A DNA stretch of 5,672 nucleotides from Planctomycetaceae bacterium. GTDB lineage: Bacteria > Planctomycetota > Planctomycetia > Pirellulales > UBA1268. The notes under the pieces were generated by a model. It made no database searches. It had not been told where the DNA came from and saw only the letters and a list, made by a program, of their open reading frames with translations. The stretch is from the NCBI GenBank assembly GCA_003488325.1, contig DNLZ01000326.1:2805-8476 (forward strand), in the 5' to 3' direction. Positions 1-5,672 of the stretch are shown here, piece after piece (the stretch's first letter is position 1; each line of letters opens with the position of its first letter). Made by a program: the position numbers and the translations under genes.

Positions 1-860
1 GGGATTTCGAAGGCGATTCGCGAGAGCGCCAGGGCACGGACGAGCGAGGCCACGCTCCACGTCACGAGCCCGGTGGCGTCGGCCGTCGGGCTCGTGACGA
101 AGGCGACGGCCGTCGCCGAATCGATCGCCCAACGCACCGGATCGAGCAGCCGCCCGAGATCCGGCGGCACGTGCGCCGCGGTCGGCGGCCCGGCGAGCAG
201 GCCGTGCAGGGCACGGGCAGCGGTCGTGGCGGCGTCCGGAGCGAGCTGCACGTGGAGATGGTGCTCGCCGCGGGGCAGGACCGGGGCCGGTCCGACGGCG
301 ATCGTCCGCCGCTGGCCTCCGGGCAGAGGCGGCAGGACGAAGCGTTCGAGGAATCGGGGATGGGAAACCGGCGGATCGCACCACCACAGAACCACGAGAT
401 CGGCCCGATCCCGGAGCTCGTCCCAATCGGCGGTGACGCGGCCGACCCGGGCCAGCACGTCACCGGAGAGCCGGGCGGCCTCGGCGTCGCCACCGTCGAC
501 CGCCGCGCCGCAGGCCTCGGCGAGATCGCAGGCGGCGGTGATCGCGTCGAGCGGCGCGTCACGAAGACCGCTGACGAGCACACGGCGGGCGGCCGTCACG
601 AGGGCCGCAGCCCGGTCGAGCCCCTCCTCCCAGGAGACGTCCCGTCCATCCGCCCGCGCGGTCTTCCCGCTGCTGGACGAGGCCAGGCTCGCGCTCCACG
701 CCGCCTGACCGGCGGCGCATGCGGCGGCGAGAACGCCGCCGGTCGGCACGACATCGTCACACAACAGGCTGCACGCGGTGCAGACGTGGGCTGGCCGCTC
801 GCGGCCCGGATCGGGTTCCGTGGCCCGGTCCCTGTCGTCTCGCCCGGCAGCCCGCGTCAC
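1..860 (-). CDS. fhcB: FhcB/FwdB-like subunit B of formylmethanofuran dehydrogenase / formyltransferase-hydrolase complex (C-terminus cut by window edge)
   Basis: This open frame of 286 codons runs off the window at position 1. The family is subunit B of formylmethanofuran dehydrogenase (Fwd/Fmd). In bacteria with tetrahydromethanopterin-linked C1 metabolism the homologue is FhcB of the cytoplasmic formyltransferase/hydrolase complex. Near the N-terminus a cysteine motif CTACSLLCDD (Cys27, 30, 34) is followed by Cys48 in AACAAGQAAW, matching the FwdB [4Fe-4S] ligand pattern. Next come DVSWEEGLDRAA (74-85), DLAEACGAAVD (112-122) and DLVVLWWCDPPVSHPRFLER (154-173); the last closely parallels the FwdB segment around WGCNPxHAHPRH. 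By alignment from memory, the FwdB metal-ligand Cys is Ala128 here, and the GITHSRG-type histidine motif is replaced around 254-264. The start is GTG at 860, overlapping the DUF1080 stop as GTGA. It is the only ATG/GTG/TTG near the cysteine motif that retains it, although its ribosome binding site is weak. The symbol is by homology; an Fwd-type name is possible. Confidence 0.78.
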   Translation of the reverse strand, partial: MTRAAGRDDRDRATEPDPGRERPAHVCTACSLLCDDVVPTGGVLAAACAAGQAAWSASLASSSSGKTARADGRDVSWEEGLDRAAALVTAARRVLVSGLRDAPLDAITAACDLAEACGAAVDGGDAEAARLSGDVLARVGRVTADWDELRDRADLVVLWWCDPPVSHPRFLERFVLPPLPGGQRRTIAVGPAPVLPRGEHHLHVQLAPDAATTAARALHGLLAGPPTAAHVPPDLGRLLDPVRWAIDSATAVAFVTSPTADATGLVTWSVASLVRALALSRIAFEI

Positions 861-1876
861 GACTTCGGCAGCACCCAGATGTTGCGATACCGCACCGGGT
901 TGCCGTGGTTCTGCAGGAAGAGCGGCCCGGTCGGCCCCTCCATCTTCTTCGGACCGCCGGGCGTGCCACCGGGGATCTCCACCTGGTCGTGGATGAGCAC
1001 GCCGTTGTGACGCACCGTCATCCGGGCGTTCGCCACCTTCGCACCGTTCTCGAATTTCGGTGCGGTCACGTCGATGTCGTACGTCTGCCAGGAGAGCGGC
1101 GGCAGGCACATGTTCACCGTGGGCGGGGCCGCCTTGTAGATGCCTCCGCACTCGTTGTCCCTGCCCTCGAGACCGAAACTGTCGAGCATCTGCACCTCGT
1201 ACGAACCGAGCAGGTACGCACCGCTGTTGCCGCGGGCCTGCCCGCGGTCCTTGGGCTGGTAGGGCAGGCGGAACTCGATATGCCAGGTCGCGTCGCCGAA
1301 CTCGCGCTCCGTCGTCACGCCCTCCATGAGCAGCCCGTCCTCGGTCATCCGGCCGCCCGCGAGTCCGGTCGTTCCCTTGCCCTCGAAGATGCGAATCGCG
1401 CCCTCGGGCGGCTCCTTCCCCAGCGTCGGACTCGTCCGCGTGACCTTGGTGAGCGTCGCGAGGGGCTGGCCGTCCGCATTCAGGGCCACCAGTTTGCCGT
1501 CGCGGATTTCTCCCGACCTCGTCACTCCGCCACGGTCCACGCCCTCGAACACGACGCGGCCACCCTCGCGGCGACCCTTGCCCACGATCTTTTCAGGCGC
1601 GGCCCAGCCGGCCCCCGGCAGGCCACCGGGATAGGCGACCAGGGCGAAGGTACCGTCACCCTCGGCCACCACCTGCACTCCGAGCATGAGCGGCTGGCCG
1701 TCGGTCACGATCTCCCCGACGTATTCCCCCTGCACGGAGAAGTCCTCGTCCACCTGTGCGGGATCGGCATAGACGGGGTTGCCGGTCGGCGCGGCCGGCG
1801 CGACGAGGGCGGTGGCGGCGATGCCGACCGAGGCGAGGATCACGGGGATGCGCTGCAGGCAGAACGTCACGGACAT
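857..1876 (-). CDS. Secreted DUF1080 (3-keto-disaccharide hydrolase-like) protein
   Basis: The 339-aa protein has an N-terminal Sec-type signal sequence (hydrophobic about 9-29, ending in APAAP), so it is probably exported. Residues about 44-148 form an extra N-terminal region (DFSVQGEYVGEI, GGLPGAGW, KLVALNADGQPLATL) that I have seen in planctomycete members of this family. Residues about 158-337 form the DUF1080 domain (PF06439, concanavalin-like fold), with IRIFEG, GDATWHIEFRLP, GNSGAYLLGSYEVQMLDSFG, CGGIYK, WQTYDIDV, ARMTVRHNGVLIHDQVEIPG and the C-terminal GPLFLQNHGNPVRYRNIWV. Some family members hydrolyse 3-keto-glycosides; the substrate here is unknown. I chose ATG at 1876 because GGAGG lies five bases upstream and the signal peptide then begins cleanly. 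A GTG at 1927 would add 17 residues without a convincing ribosome binding site. It follows the DUF1501 gene after 102 bases and overlaps the FhcB-like gene by three bases. Confidence 0.92.
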   Translation of the reverse strand: MSVTFCLQRIPVILASVGIAATALVAPAAPTGNPVYADPAQVDEDFSVQGEYVGEIVTDGQPLMLGVQVVAEGDGTFALVAYPGGLPGAGWAAPEKIVGKGRREGGRVVFEGVDRGGVTRSGEIRDGKLVALNADGQPLATLTKVTRTSPTLGKEPPEGAIRIFEGKGTTGLAGGRMTEDGLLMEGVTTEREFGDATWHIEFRLPYQPKDRGQARGNSGAYLLGSYEVQMLDSFGLEGRDNECGGIYKAAPPTVNMCLPPLSWQTYDIDVTAPKFENGAKVANARMTVRHNGVLIHDQVEIPGGTPGGPKKMEGPTGPLFLQNHGNPVRYRNIWVLPKS

Positions 1877-1978
1877 GGAGACCTCCGCAGGGAACGAGCC
1901 GGTCGGCGGGGACGAGATGCGCCTCACTCCCCGGGAGGATACCAGACGCTCGTGGCCCCGTGCCGCCGCGGAGGGGCG
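1877..1978 (-). other. Intergenic gap between the DUF1501 and DUF1080 genes
   Basis: These 102 bases separate the DUF1501 stop from the DUF1080 ATG. They contain the GGAGG ribosome binding site at 1882-1886 and GC-rich short complementary stretches (CCCC and GGGG near 1955-1976), but no terminator with a T-tract and no clear promoter. An internal promoter is possible but not shown, so I treat the DUF1080 gene as probably co-transcribed with the DUF1501 gene. Confidence 0.5.
1882..1886 (-). promoter_or_regulatory. Shine-Dalgarno sequence deciding the DUF1080 start
   Basis: On the minus strand this reads GGAGG and is followed by TCTCC and then ATG at 1876, a five-base spacing. It supports the internal ATG over the upstream in-frame GTG at 1927. 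Confidence 0.8.
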
Positions 1979-3421
1979 TCAGCCGGCCCCCGACGGGGTG
2001 AGCTCCGGGATCGGCCGACCGTGGTCGACGATCGGCGTCGGGCGGCCGTTGAAGTCCTGGATCGTGACGTGGGAGGCATCGATCCCGAGATGATGGTAGA
2101 TCGTCGCGAGAAAGTCGTGCGCCGAGCAGCGTCGCTCGACGACGTCGCTGCCTCGGCTGTCGGTGGCACCGATCACCTGCCCCGGCGTGATGCCGCCACC
2201 GGCCCAGATGTTGGAGTAGGCCCGCGGCCAGTGATCGCGGCCGGGCTGCTTCGTGCCCGCCGGCGCGCTCGCGTTGCCCGCGCCCGTGCTCGGGGAGTAC
2301 TCGATCTTCGGCGTGCGGCCGAACTCCCCGGTGACCACGACGAGCACGCGATCGGCGAGTCCGCGTTCGTGCACGTCCTCGATGAGCGCCGAGACGGCCA
2401 TGTCGTAGGCATCGGCCCGGAAGCGCAGCGCGTCGAAGATGTGATGGTTCACCGCGTGATCGTCCCAGTTGTTGACGCGACCACAGAGAGGACCTGACAG
2501 GCTCGTCGTCACCACCTCCACGCCTGCCTCGACGAGCCGTCTGGCCATCAGGAGCTGCTGGCCCCAGGCATTGCGGCCATAGCGGTCTCGCGTGCGCTCG
2601 TCCTCGCGGGAGAGGTCGAAGGCGACCTTCGCCTCGGGGCTCGTGAGGAGCTGCATGGCCTGCGACTCGAAGGCGTCGAGCGCCTCCGTCTCGAGCCTGC
2701 GGTCGACGGCCCGCTGGAGGTCGTCCAATCGCTTCCGCAGCGAGACCCGGCGTCCGAGCCGTTCCACCTCGGCGGAATCGGACAGCCCGAGGTTCGGCAC
2801 GGAAAACGTGGGGCTGTTCGGGTCGCCCGTCACGGTGAACGGACCATAGGCATCGCCGACATAGGCGGGGCCGTTGTACTCGAGCGGAGGGTTGATGCCG
2901 ACGTAGCGGGGCAGGGCGATGCCCGAGGTCCCCTCGCGGGAACGCAGGTAGTTCGCCACGCACATCCAGTCGGGCAGCCTCGGCTTGGGCTTGTCGCGTG
3001 TGTCCATGTCACCCGAGAGCATCTGCATCGAACCTGCCGGATGGCCGGCCGCCGTCTGCGCCATCGACCGCACCAGCGTGAAGCGATCGGCGATCGCGGC
3101 CTGACGGGGGAGCAGCTCGGTGAAGCGGAGGCCGGGGATGCGCGTCGGGATCGTCTGGAACGGACCGCGGTACTCGCTCGGCGCATCCGGCTTGGGATCG
3201 TAGGTGTCGATGTGCGAGCAGCCGCCCGGGAGCCAGACCATGATCACGGCGGTGCGCGGGGCCGCATCGGACCGTGGGCTCTCCGCCCGCAGCCTGAGCA
3301 TGCCGGGCAGCGACAGGCTCGTGAACCCGCCGAGGCCGGCCTGCAGGACGTGCCGGCGGGCCACCGGACCTGCGCAGCGGGCTGCCGCCGACGTCGTGGC
3401 GTGAGCGTGATGCGATGCCAT
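1979..3421 (-). CDS. DUF1501 protein with a Tat-like signal (alkaline phosphatase/sulfatase-like superfamily)
   Basis: The 480-aa protein is a full-length DUF1501 (PF07394) member, a family expanded in Planctomycetes and distantly related to sulfatases and alkaline phosphatases; its substrate is not established. The N-terminus carries a twin-arginine-like signal, ARRHVLQAGLGGFTSLSLPG (21-40), suggesting export in folded form. Family landmarks in order are VIMVWLPGGCSHIDTYDPKP (59-78), PGLRFTELLP (96-105), FTLVRSM (114-120), GHPAGSMQMLSG (126-137), LPRYVGI (170-176), YGRNAWGQQLLMARRLVEAG (281-300), NNWDDH (317-322), VVVTGEFGRTPKI (361-373), GRDHWP (394-399), IWAGGGI (405-411) and DFLATIYHHLGID (436-448). 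The usual WDTH motif reads WDDH here. The ATG lies 2 bases after the PPC gene stop, with GGAAAGG about eight bases upstream, so the two genes are probably translationally coupled. Proteins of this family usually sit beside DUF1549/DUF1553 and PPC genes, as here. Confidence 0.95.
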   Translation of the reverse strand: MASHHAHATTSAAARCAGPVARRHVLQAGLGGFTSLSLPGMLRLRAESPRSDAAPRTAVIMVWLPGGCSHIDTYDPKPDAPSEYRGPFQTIPTRIPGLRFTELLPRQAAIADRFTLVRSMAQTAAGHPAGSMQMLSGDMDTRDKPKPRLPDWMCVANYLRSREGTSGIALPRYVGINPPLEYNGPAYVGDAYGPFTVTGDPNSPTFSVPNLGLSDSAEVERLGRRVSLRKRLDDLQRAVDRRLETEALDAFESQAMQLLTSPEAKVAFDLSREDERTRDRYGRNAWGQQLLMARRLVEAGVEVVTTSLSGPLCGRVNNWDDHAVNHHIFDALRFRADAYDMAVSALIEDVHERGLADRVLVVVTGEFGRTPKIEYSPSTGAGNASAPAGTKQPGRDHWPRAYSNIWAGGGITPGQVIGATDSRGSDVVERRCSAHDFLATIYHHLGIDASHVTIQDFNGRPTPIVDHGRPIPELTPSGAG

Positions 3422-3423
3422 GG

Positions 3424-5565
3424 TCAGGACCTTTCCTTCTCGGCGACGGCGGCCGCCGCCTGCTGGACGGGTGGTGAGACGATCAGGGTAACGGGTTGGG
3501 AGATGACGATCTCGGCCGTGTCGACCGGCTTGACCTCCGTCGGCTTGCCGTCCGCCGCCGGTGGCGACGGGGCGGCGTACTGCACGATCGCCGTCCCGTA
3601 GAACGCGAGCGTGTGGCGGCCCGGCGGAATCTTCAGTTTCGCGAGGTCGAGCACCGCCTCGGCCGAGTCCGCCGTGAGCGGCACCTCGAGCACCGGAAAC
3701 GCCTCGAAGCCCTCACCGAACGCCTTGAGCCGGATGAGCCCTCCGGAGAACGCCGCCCGTCGCACGAGGCCGAGCGGCACCTTGACCGTCGTCCCCGCCG
3801 CGGCCTCCATCACGGCACAGCCCGCCTCTGGATCGACCGCTCCGGTGGTGATCGTCAGCGGGGCGTCCTCGATGGCCGAGACCGAGACGCAGGGGTCTGC
3901 GGTCAGTCGCGGCAGCGGGATTTCCTGGGAGTGGTCGCGCACGGGCCATGCCACGGTGGCCATGCGGCAGACCCGCTCGATCTCGCGCCCGTCCACCGAG
4001 GCCCGGCCGACGATGCGGAGCGGCGTGGGCGGCACCGCGGCATCGGCCGCTGCGGTGACGAGCACGAGGCCGCGATTCTTGCCTGCGGGAATCCGCAGCC
4101 CCTGGCCGGTCACTCCCGTCGGCAGCCCATCCACCGCGAGGTCGATGGCGCCATCGAACCCGTCGCGGCGCACGACCGCCACCTCGACGGCGACGGTGGA
4201 TCCCCGACGCAGCGCCAGCGGCTTCGACAGGTCGGCACGATCGCCGTTGCGCAGCTCCATGTGGAGCGCCCAGCCGGCGAGCGCGAAGTCGGGATCGGCC
4301 CTGCGGATGACGAGCCGCCAGTCACTGCGCGGCTCATCCCGCGTGCCACCGAAGCGGTCGCGGAGCGCGATGCGATAGGTGCCGGTCTCCTTGACGTCGA
4401 GCCTGCCGAGGAGGTCGGGCGAGCCGGCGTTGTACGGCGGTCCGTCGTAGGAGTAGAAGTTGCTCGACGGCTTGATCGGGGCGGGAATCTCGGCGAGCTG
4501 CATGACGTCCACGAGCCGCTCCCCGCCCTCGCCGGAGGCCACTTGCACGACGGCCGCCGCCGGGGCGGTGGCTACGCCGAGTCGCTGCGAGGCGACCTCG
4601 ATCCACCACGAGTCGCCGGCCGTCGCCGCGAATTCGAAGGTGTCGACGTCGGCCGCCGGAAAGAAACGGCCGCCGATGTCGCAGGGGAGTTCGATCCGCT
4701 CCGCGGCCCCGGAGGCGGCTCCTGCTTCGGGTCGAGCGGGCTCCTCCTCGCGGCGAGCGGGGGCGGCCGCGAGACCGGCCGGTGGCCACGAGAACGACGC
4801 GACGGTGGGCGCGATGGGATGCCGCGGCGGCTCCACGCCGGCCTCGGCCTCCTGGACGACGAGGCGGTAGAAAAACTCCCGACCTCCCCGATGGCACAGG
4901 TCGTGCACCTTCACCAGATACGTGCCGTCCGACGGAGGCGTGAAGTCGAGCACGCCGCCGCGCCGCTCGACGACGAGGTCGCGGCCCTCGTGGTCGGCGA
5001 GGATGACGACCGGATGCATGCGCGAATCGATTCCCGGTGCCGCGCACTCGATGAGCAGGCGTCGGCCGCCCCGGGCGGCGATCCGGTAGGTGTCGATCTG
5101 CTGTCCACGGGCCACACCGTTGGCGATCGCGCCCACGGGCATCTCGAAGGGAGAGTCGTCACCCGGCCGGATGACCTCGGGCAGCGAGCCCACGCAGAAG
5201 ATGCGGGACGCCGAGACTCCGGCCGGTGAGACGACGGTCGCCTCGTAGGCACCTGGGTGGACGTCCGCGGCGATCGTCACGACGAACGTGCCCGGCACGT
5301 CGGCGCCATCGGCCGCCTTCCTGCCGACGGCGGAGAGTCCGGGATGGGAGAAGCGGAGGGCCGTCGCGCCGGTGATGTGCTCCCCCGTGACGGTGACGTC
5401 GAGCGAGGTGCCCGCCCGCCCTCCCATCGGCATCGTGGTCAGCAGTCGCGGCAGGGGCAGGCAGACCGATTGCGCGGACGCGGTGCCCGCCTGGACGAGC
5501 AGGCCGATCAGGAGCAGGGTGCGGGCACCGCGGGCGAGATCGGCGGCGAGCGGTGGGCGTTGCAT
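3424..5565 (-). CDS. Large secreted protein with IPT-like and PPC (pre-peptidase C-terminal) type domains
   Basis: The 713-aa protein has a Sec signal peptide (hydrophobic 17-25; likely cut after Ala31 in TASAQ). An IPT/Ig-like segment follows at about 38-124, with PRLLTTMPMGG and GEHITGATALRFSHPGLSA. A first PPC-type beta-sandwich spans about 135-237 (IDTYRIAARGGRRLLIECAA, LDFTPPSDGTYLVKVHD). A charged Ala/Pro/Glu-rich linker (about 262-290) leads to a second PPC-type module at about 291-421 (DVDTFEFAATAGDSWWIEV, ETGTYRIALRDRFGG, DWRLVI). Residues about 430-535 look like another beta-rich repeat (GSTVAVEVAVVRRDGFDGAI); the rest up to 713 has no recognised domain and ends in an Ala/Lys/Glu-rich tail. 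No protease or hydrolase motif is visible, so a binding or scaffold role outside the cytoplasm is inferred. The mature part has eight cysteines (35, 124, 174, 224, 295, 533, 559, 583), which could form disulfides. The start is supported by GAGGAG five bases upstream. The DUF1501 gene follows after 2 bases. Confidence 0.9.
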   Translation of the reverse strand: MQRPPLAADLARGARTLLLIGLLVQAGTASAQSVCLPLPRLLTTMPMGGRAGTSLDVTVTGEHITGATALRFSHPGLSAVGRKAADGADVPGTFVVTIAADVHPGAYEATVVSPAGVSASRIFCVGSLPEVIRPGDDSPFEMPVGAIANGVARGQQIDTYRIAARGGRRLLIECAAPGIDSRMHPVVILADHEGRDLVVERRGGVLDFTPPSDGTYLVKVHDLCHRGGREFFYRLVVQEAEAGVEPPRHPIAPTVASFSWPPAGLAAAPARREEEPARPEAGAASGAAERIELPCDIGGRFFPAADVDTFEFAATAGDSWWIEVASQRLGVATAPAAAVVQVASGEGGERLVDVMQLAEIPAPIKPSSNFYSYDGPPYNAGSPDLLGRLDVKETGTYRIALRDRFGGTRDEPRSDWRLVIRRADPDFALAGWALHMELRNGDRADLSKPLALRRGSTVAVEVAVVRRDGFDGAIDLAVDGLPTGVTGQGLRIPAGKNRGLVLVTAAADAAVPPTPLRIVGRASVDGREIERVCRMATVAWPVRDHSQEIPLPRLTADPCVSVSAIEDAPLTITTGAVDPEAGCAVMEAAAGTTVKVPLGLVRRAAFSGGLIRLKAFGEGFEAFPVLEVPLTADSAEAVLDLAKLKIPPGRHTLAFYGTAIVQYAAPSPPAADGKPTEVKPVDTAEIVISQPVTLIVSPPVQQAAAAVAEKERS
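3430..3436 (-). promoter_or_regulatory. Probable ribosome binding site of the DUF1501 gene
   Basis: The minus strand reads GGAAAGG, ending eight bases before the ATG at 3421 and lying inside the last codons of the PPC gene. Its position within the upstream gene fits translational coupling. Confidence 0.55.
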
Positions 5566-5570
5566 GGCAT

Positions 5571-5576
5571 CTCCTC
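5571..5576 (-). promoter_or_regulatory. Shine-Dalgarno sequence of the PPC-protein gene
   Basis: The minus strand reads GAGGAG followed by ATGCC and the ATG at 5565. The spacing of five bases selects this ATG over the out-of-frame ATG at 5570, which directly abuts the GAGGAG. Confidence 0.75.
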
Positions 5577-5594
5577 GGAATCGGGACTCGCGTG

Positions 5595-5622
5595 GGGCCT
5601 GGTGAGGGCGGAGGTGAGGCCC
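5595..5622. repeat. Short inverted repeat with 16-base loop in the gap upstream of the PPC-protein gene
   Basis: GGGCCT (5595-5600) and AGGCCC (5617-5622) are perfect complements separated by 16 bases. On the minus strand the element also contains the heptamer CCTCACC twice. It could form a weak hairpin between the upstream gene and the PPC gene, but has no T-tract, so an intrinsic terminator is doubtful. In sequence this GC-rich, such six-base repeats arise by chance. Confidence 0.25.
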
Positions 5623-5660
5623 GCCGTCAGGTCGGCCCGACTGATCGGTGCGTCGTTCGG

Positions 5661-5672
5661 TCAGTGATTGAA
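5661..5672 (-). CDS. Possible C-terminal end of an upstream gene (partial)
   Basis: The last 12 bases read on the minus strand as F-N-H-stop. From memory, an FNH ending is found on some planctomycete DUF1549/DUF1553 (PSD1-type) proteins, which commonly precede DUF1501 and PPC genes. Only three residues are visible, so identity is a guess from context; the start lies outside the window. Confidence 0.25.
   Translation of the reverse strand, partial: FNH

Noticed and set aside
62..583. A 173-codon minus-strand open frame
   Set aside because: Its Ser/Pro/Arg-rich translation is an out-of-frame reading of the FhcB-like gene, whose own frame stays open across the whole region and matches FwdB motifs.
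171..1010. A 279-codon plus-strand open frame
   Set aside because: It is antisense to the FhcB-like gene and the end of the DUF1080 gene, with no recognisable motif and Gly/Arg-rich composition.
1955..1978. Possible terminator hairpin just after the DUF1501 stop
   Set aside because: Only short GC complementarity is present and no T-tract follows. In DNA of this composition that is expected by chance.
719..2497. A 592-codon open frame on the plus strand
   Set aside because: It is antisense to the DUF1080 and DUF1501 genes. Its translation is rich in Arg, His, Gly and Ala with no family resemblance, as expected for a shadow frame in high-GC DNA, and it spans two unrelated minus-strand genes and the gap between them.
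1656..2963. A 435-codon open frame on the minus strand overlapping the DUF1501 gene
   Set aside because: It is a shifted-frame shadow of the DUF1501 and DUF1080 genes. Its composition is extremely Arg-rich and it has no domain match, while the DUF1501 frame carries all the family motifs.
3496..5229. A 577-codon open frame on the plus strand
   Set aside because: It is antisense to the PPC-protein gene, with Arg/His/Asp-rich low-complexity composition and no recognisable motif. The minus-strand frame has a signal peptide, domains and a ribosome binding site.

Overview
The window is very GC-rich (roughly 70% by eye). Every convincing gene lies on the minus strand, so transcription runs from the high coordinates towards position 1. 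The gene content points to a planctomycete: a large secreted protein with pre-peptidase C-terminal (PPC) type domains, a Tat-type DUF1501 protein, a secreted DUF1080 (3-keto-disaccharide hydrolase-like) protein, and a formylmethanofuran dehydrogenase subunit B / FhcB-like protein. The first three are hallmark paralogous families of Planctomycetes. Tetrahydromethanopterin-linked C1 genes of the Fhc type are also known from that phylum. This assignment rests on family recognition and not on a database search.

Layout in the direction of transcription. (1) 5661-5672: four codons reading F-N-H-stop, probably the tail of an upstream gene, possibly a DUF1549/DUF1553 protein. (2) 5566-5660: a 95-base gap holding one weak inverted repeat and the ribosome binding site of the next gene. 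(3) 5565-3424: PPC-type secreted protein, 713 aa. (4) 3421-1979: DUF1501 protein, 480 aa, starting 2 bases after the previous stop. (5) 1978-1877: a 102-base gap with a strong Shine-Dalgarno sequence. (6) 1876-857: DUF1080 protein, 339 aa from the start chosen here. (7) 860 to 1: FhcB/FwdB-like protein with a GTG start overlapping the DUF1080 stop. It is cut by the window edge after 286 codons.

The PPC, DUF1501 and DUF1080 genes look like one co-transcribed set for exported proteins, probably acting on polysaccharides at or outside the cell surface. Their exact reactions are not established. The FhcB-like gene belongs to a different, cytoplasmic pathway (formyl transfer/hydrolysis in tetrahydromethanopterin-linked formaldehyde oxidation), yet it is tightly packed against the DUF1080 gene.

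The most interesting point is the FhcB-like protein. It keeps four cysteines in the pattern of the FwdB iron-sulfur site, but lacks the tungsten/molybdenum-ligand cysteine and the following catalytic-histidine motif. No CRISPR array, tRNA, rRNA, insertion sequence or obvious phage element was seen. I did not find convincing evidence of a wholly new system.
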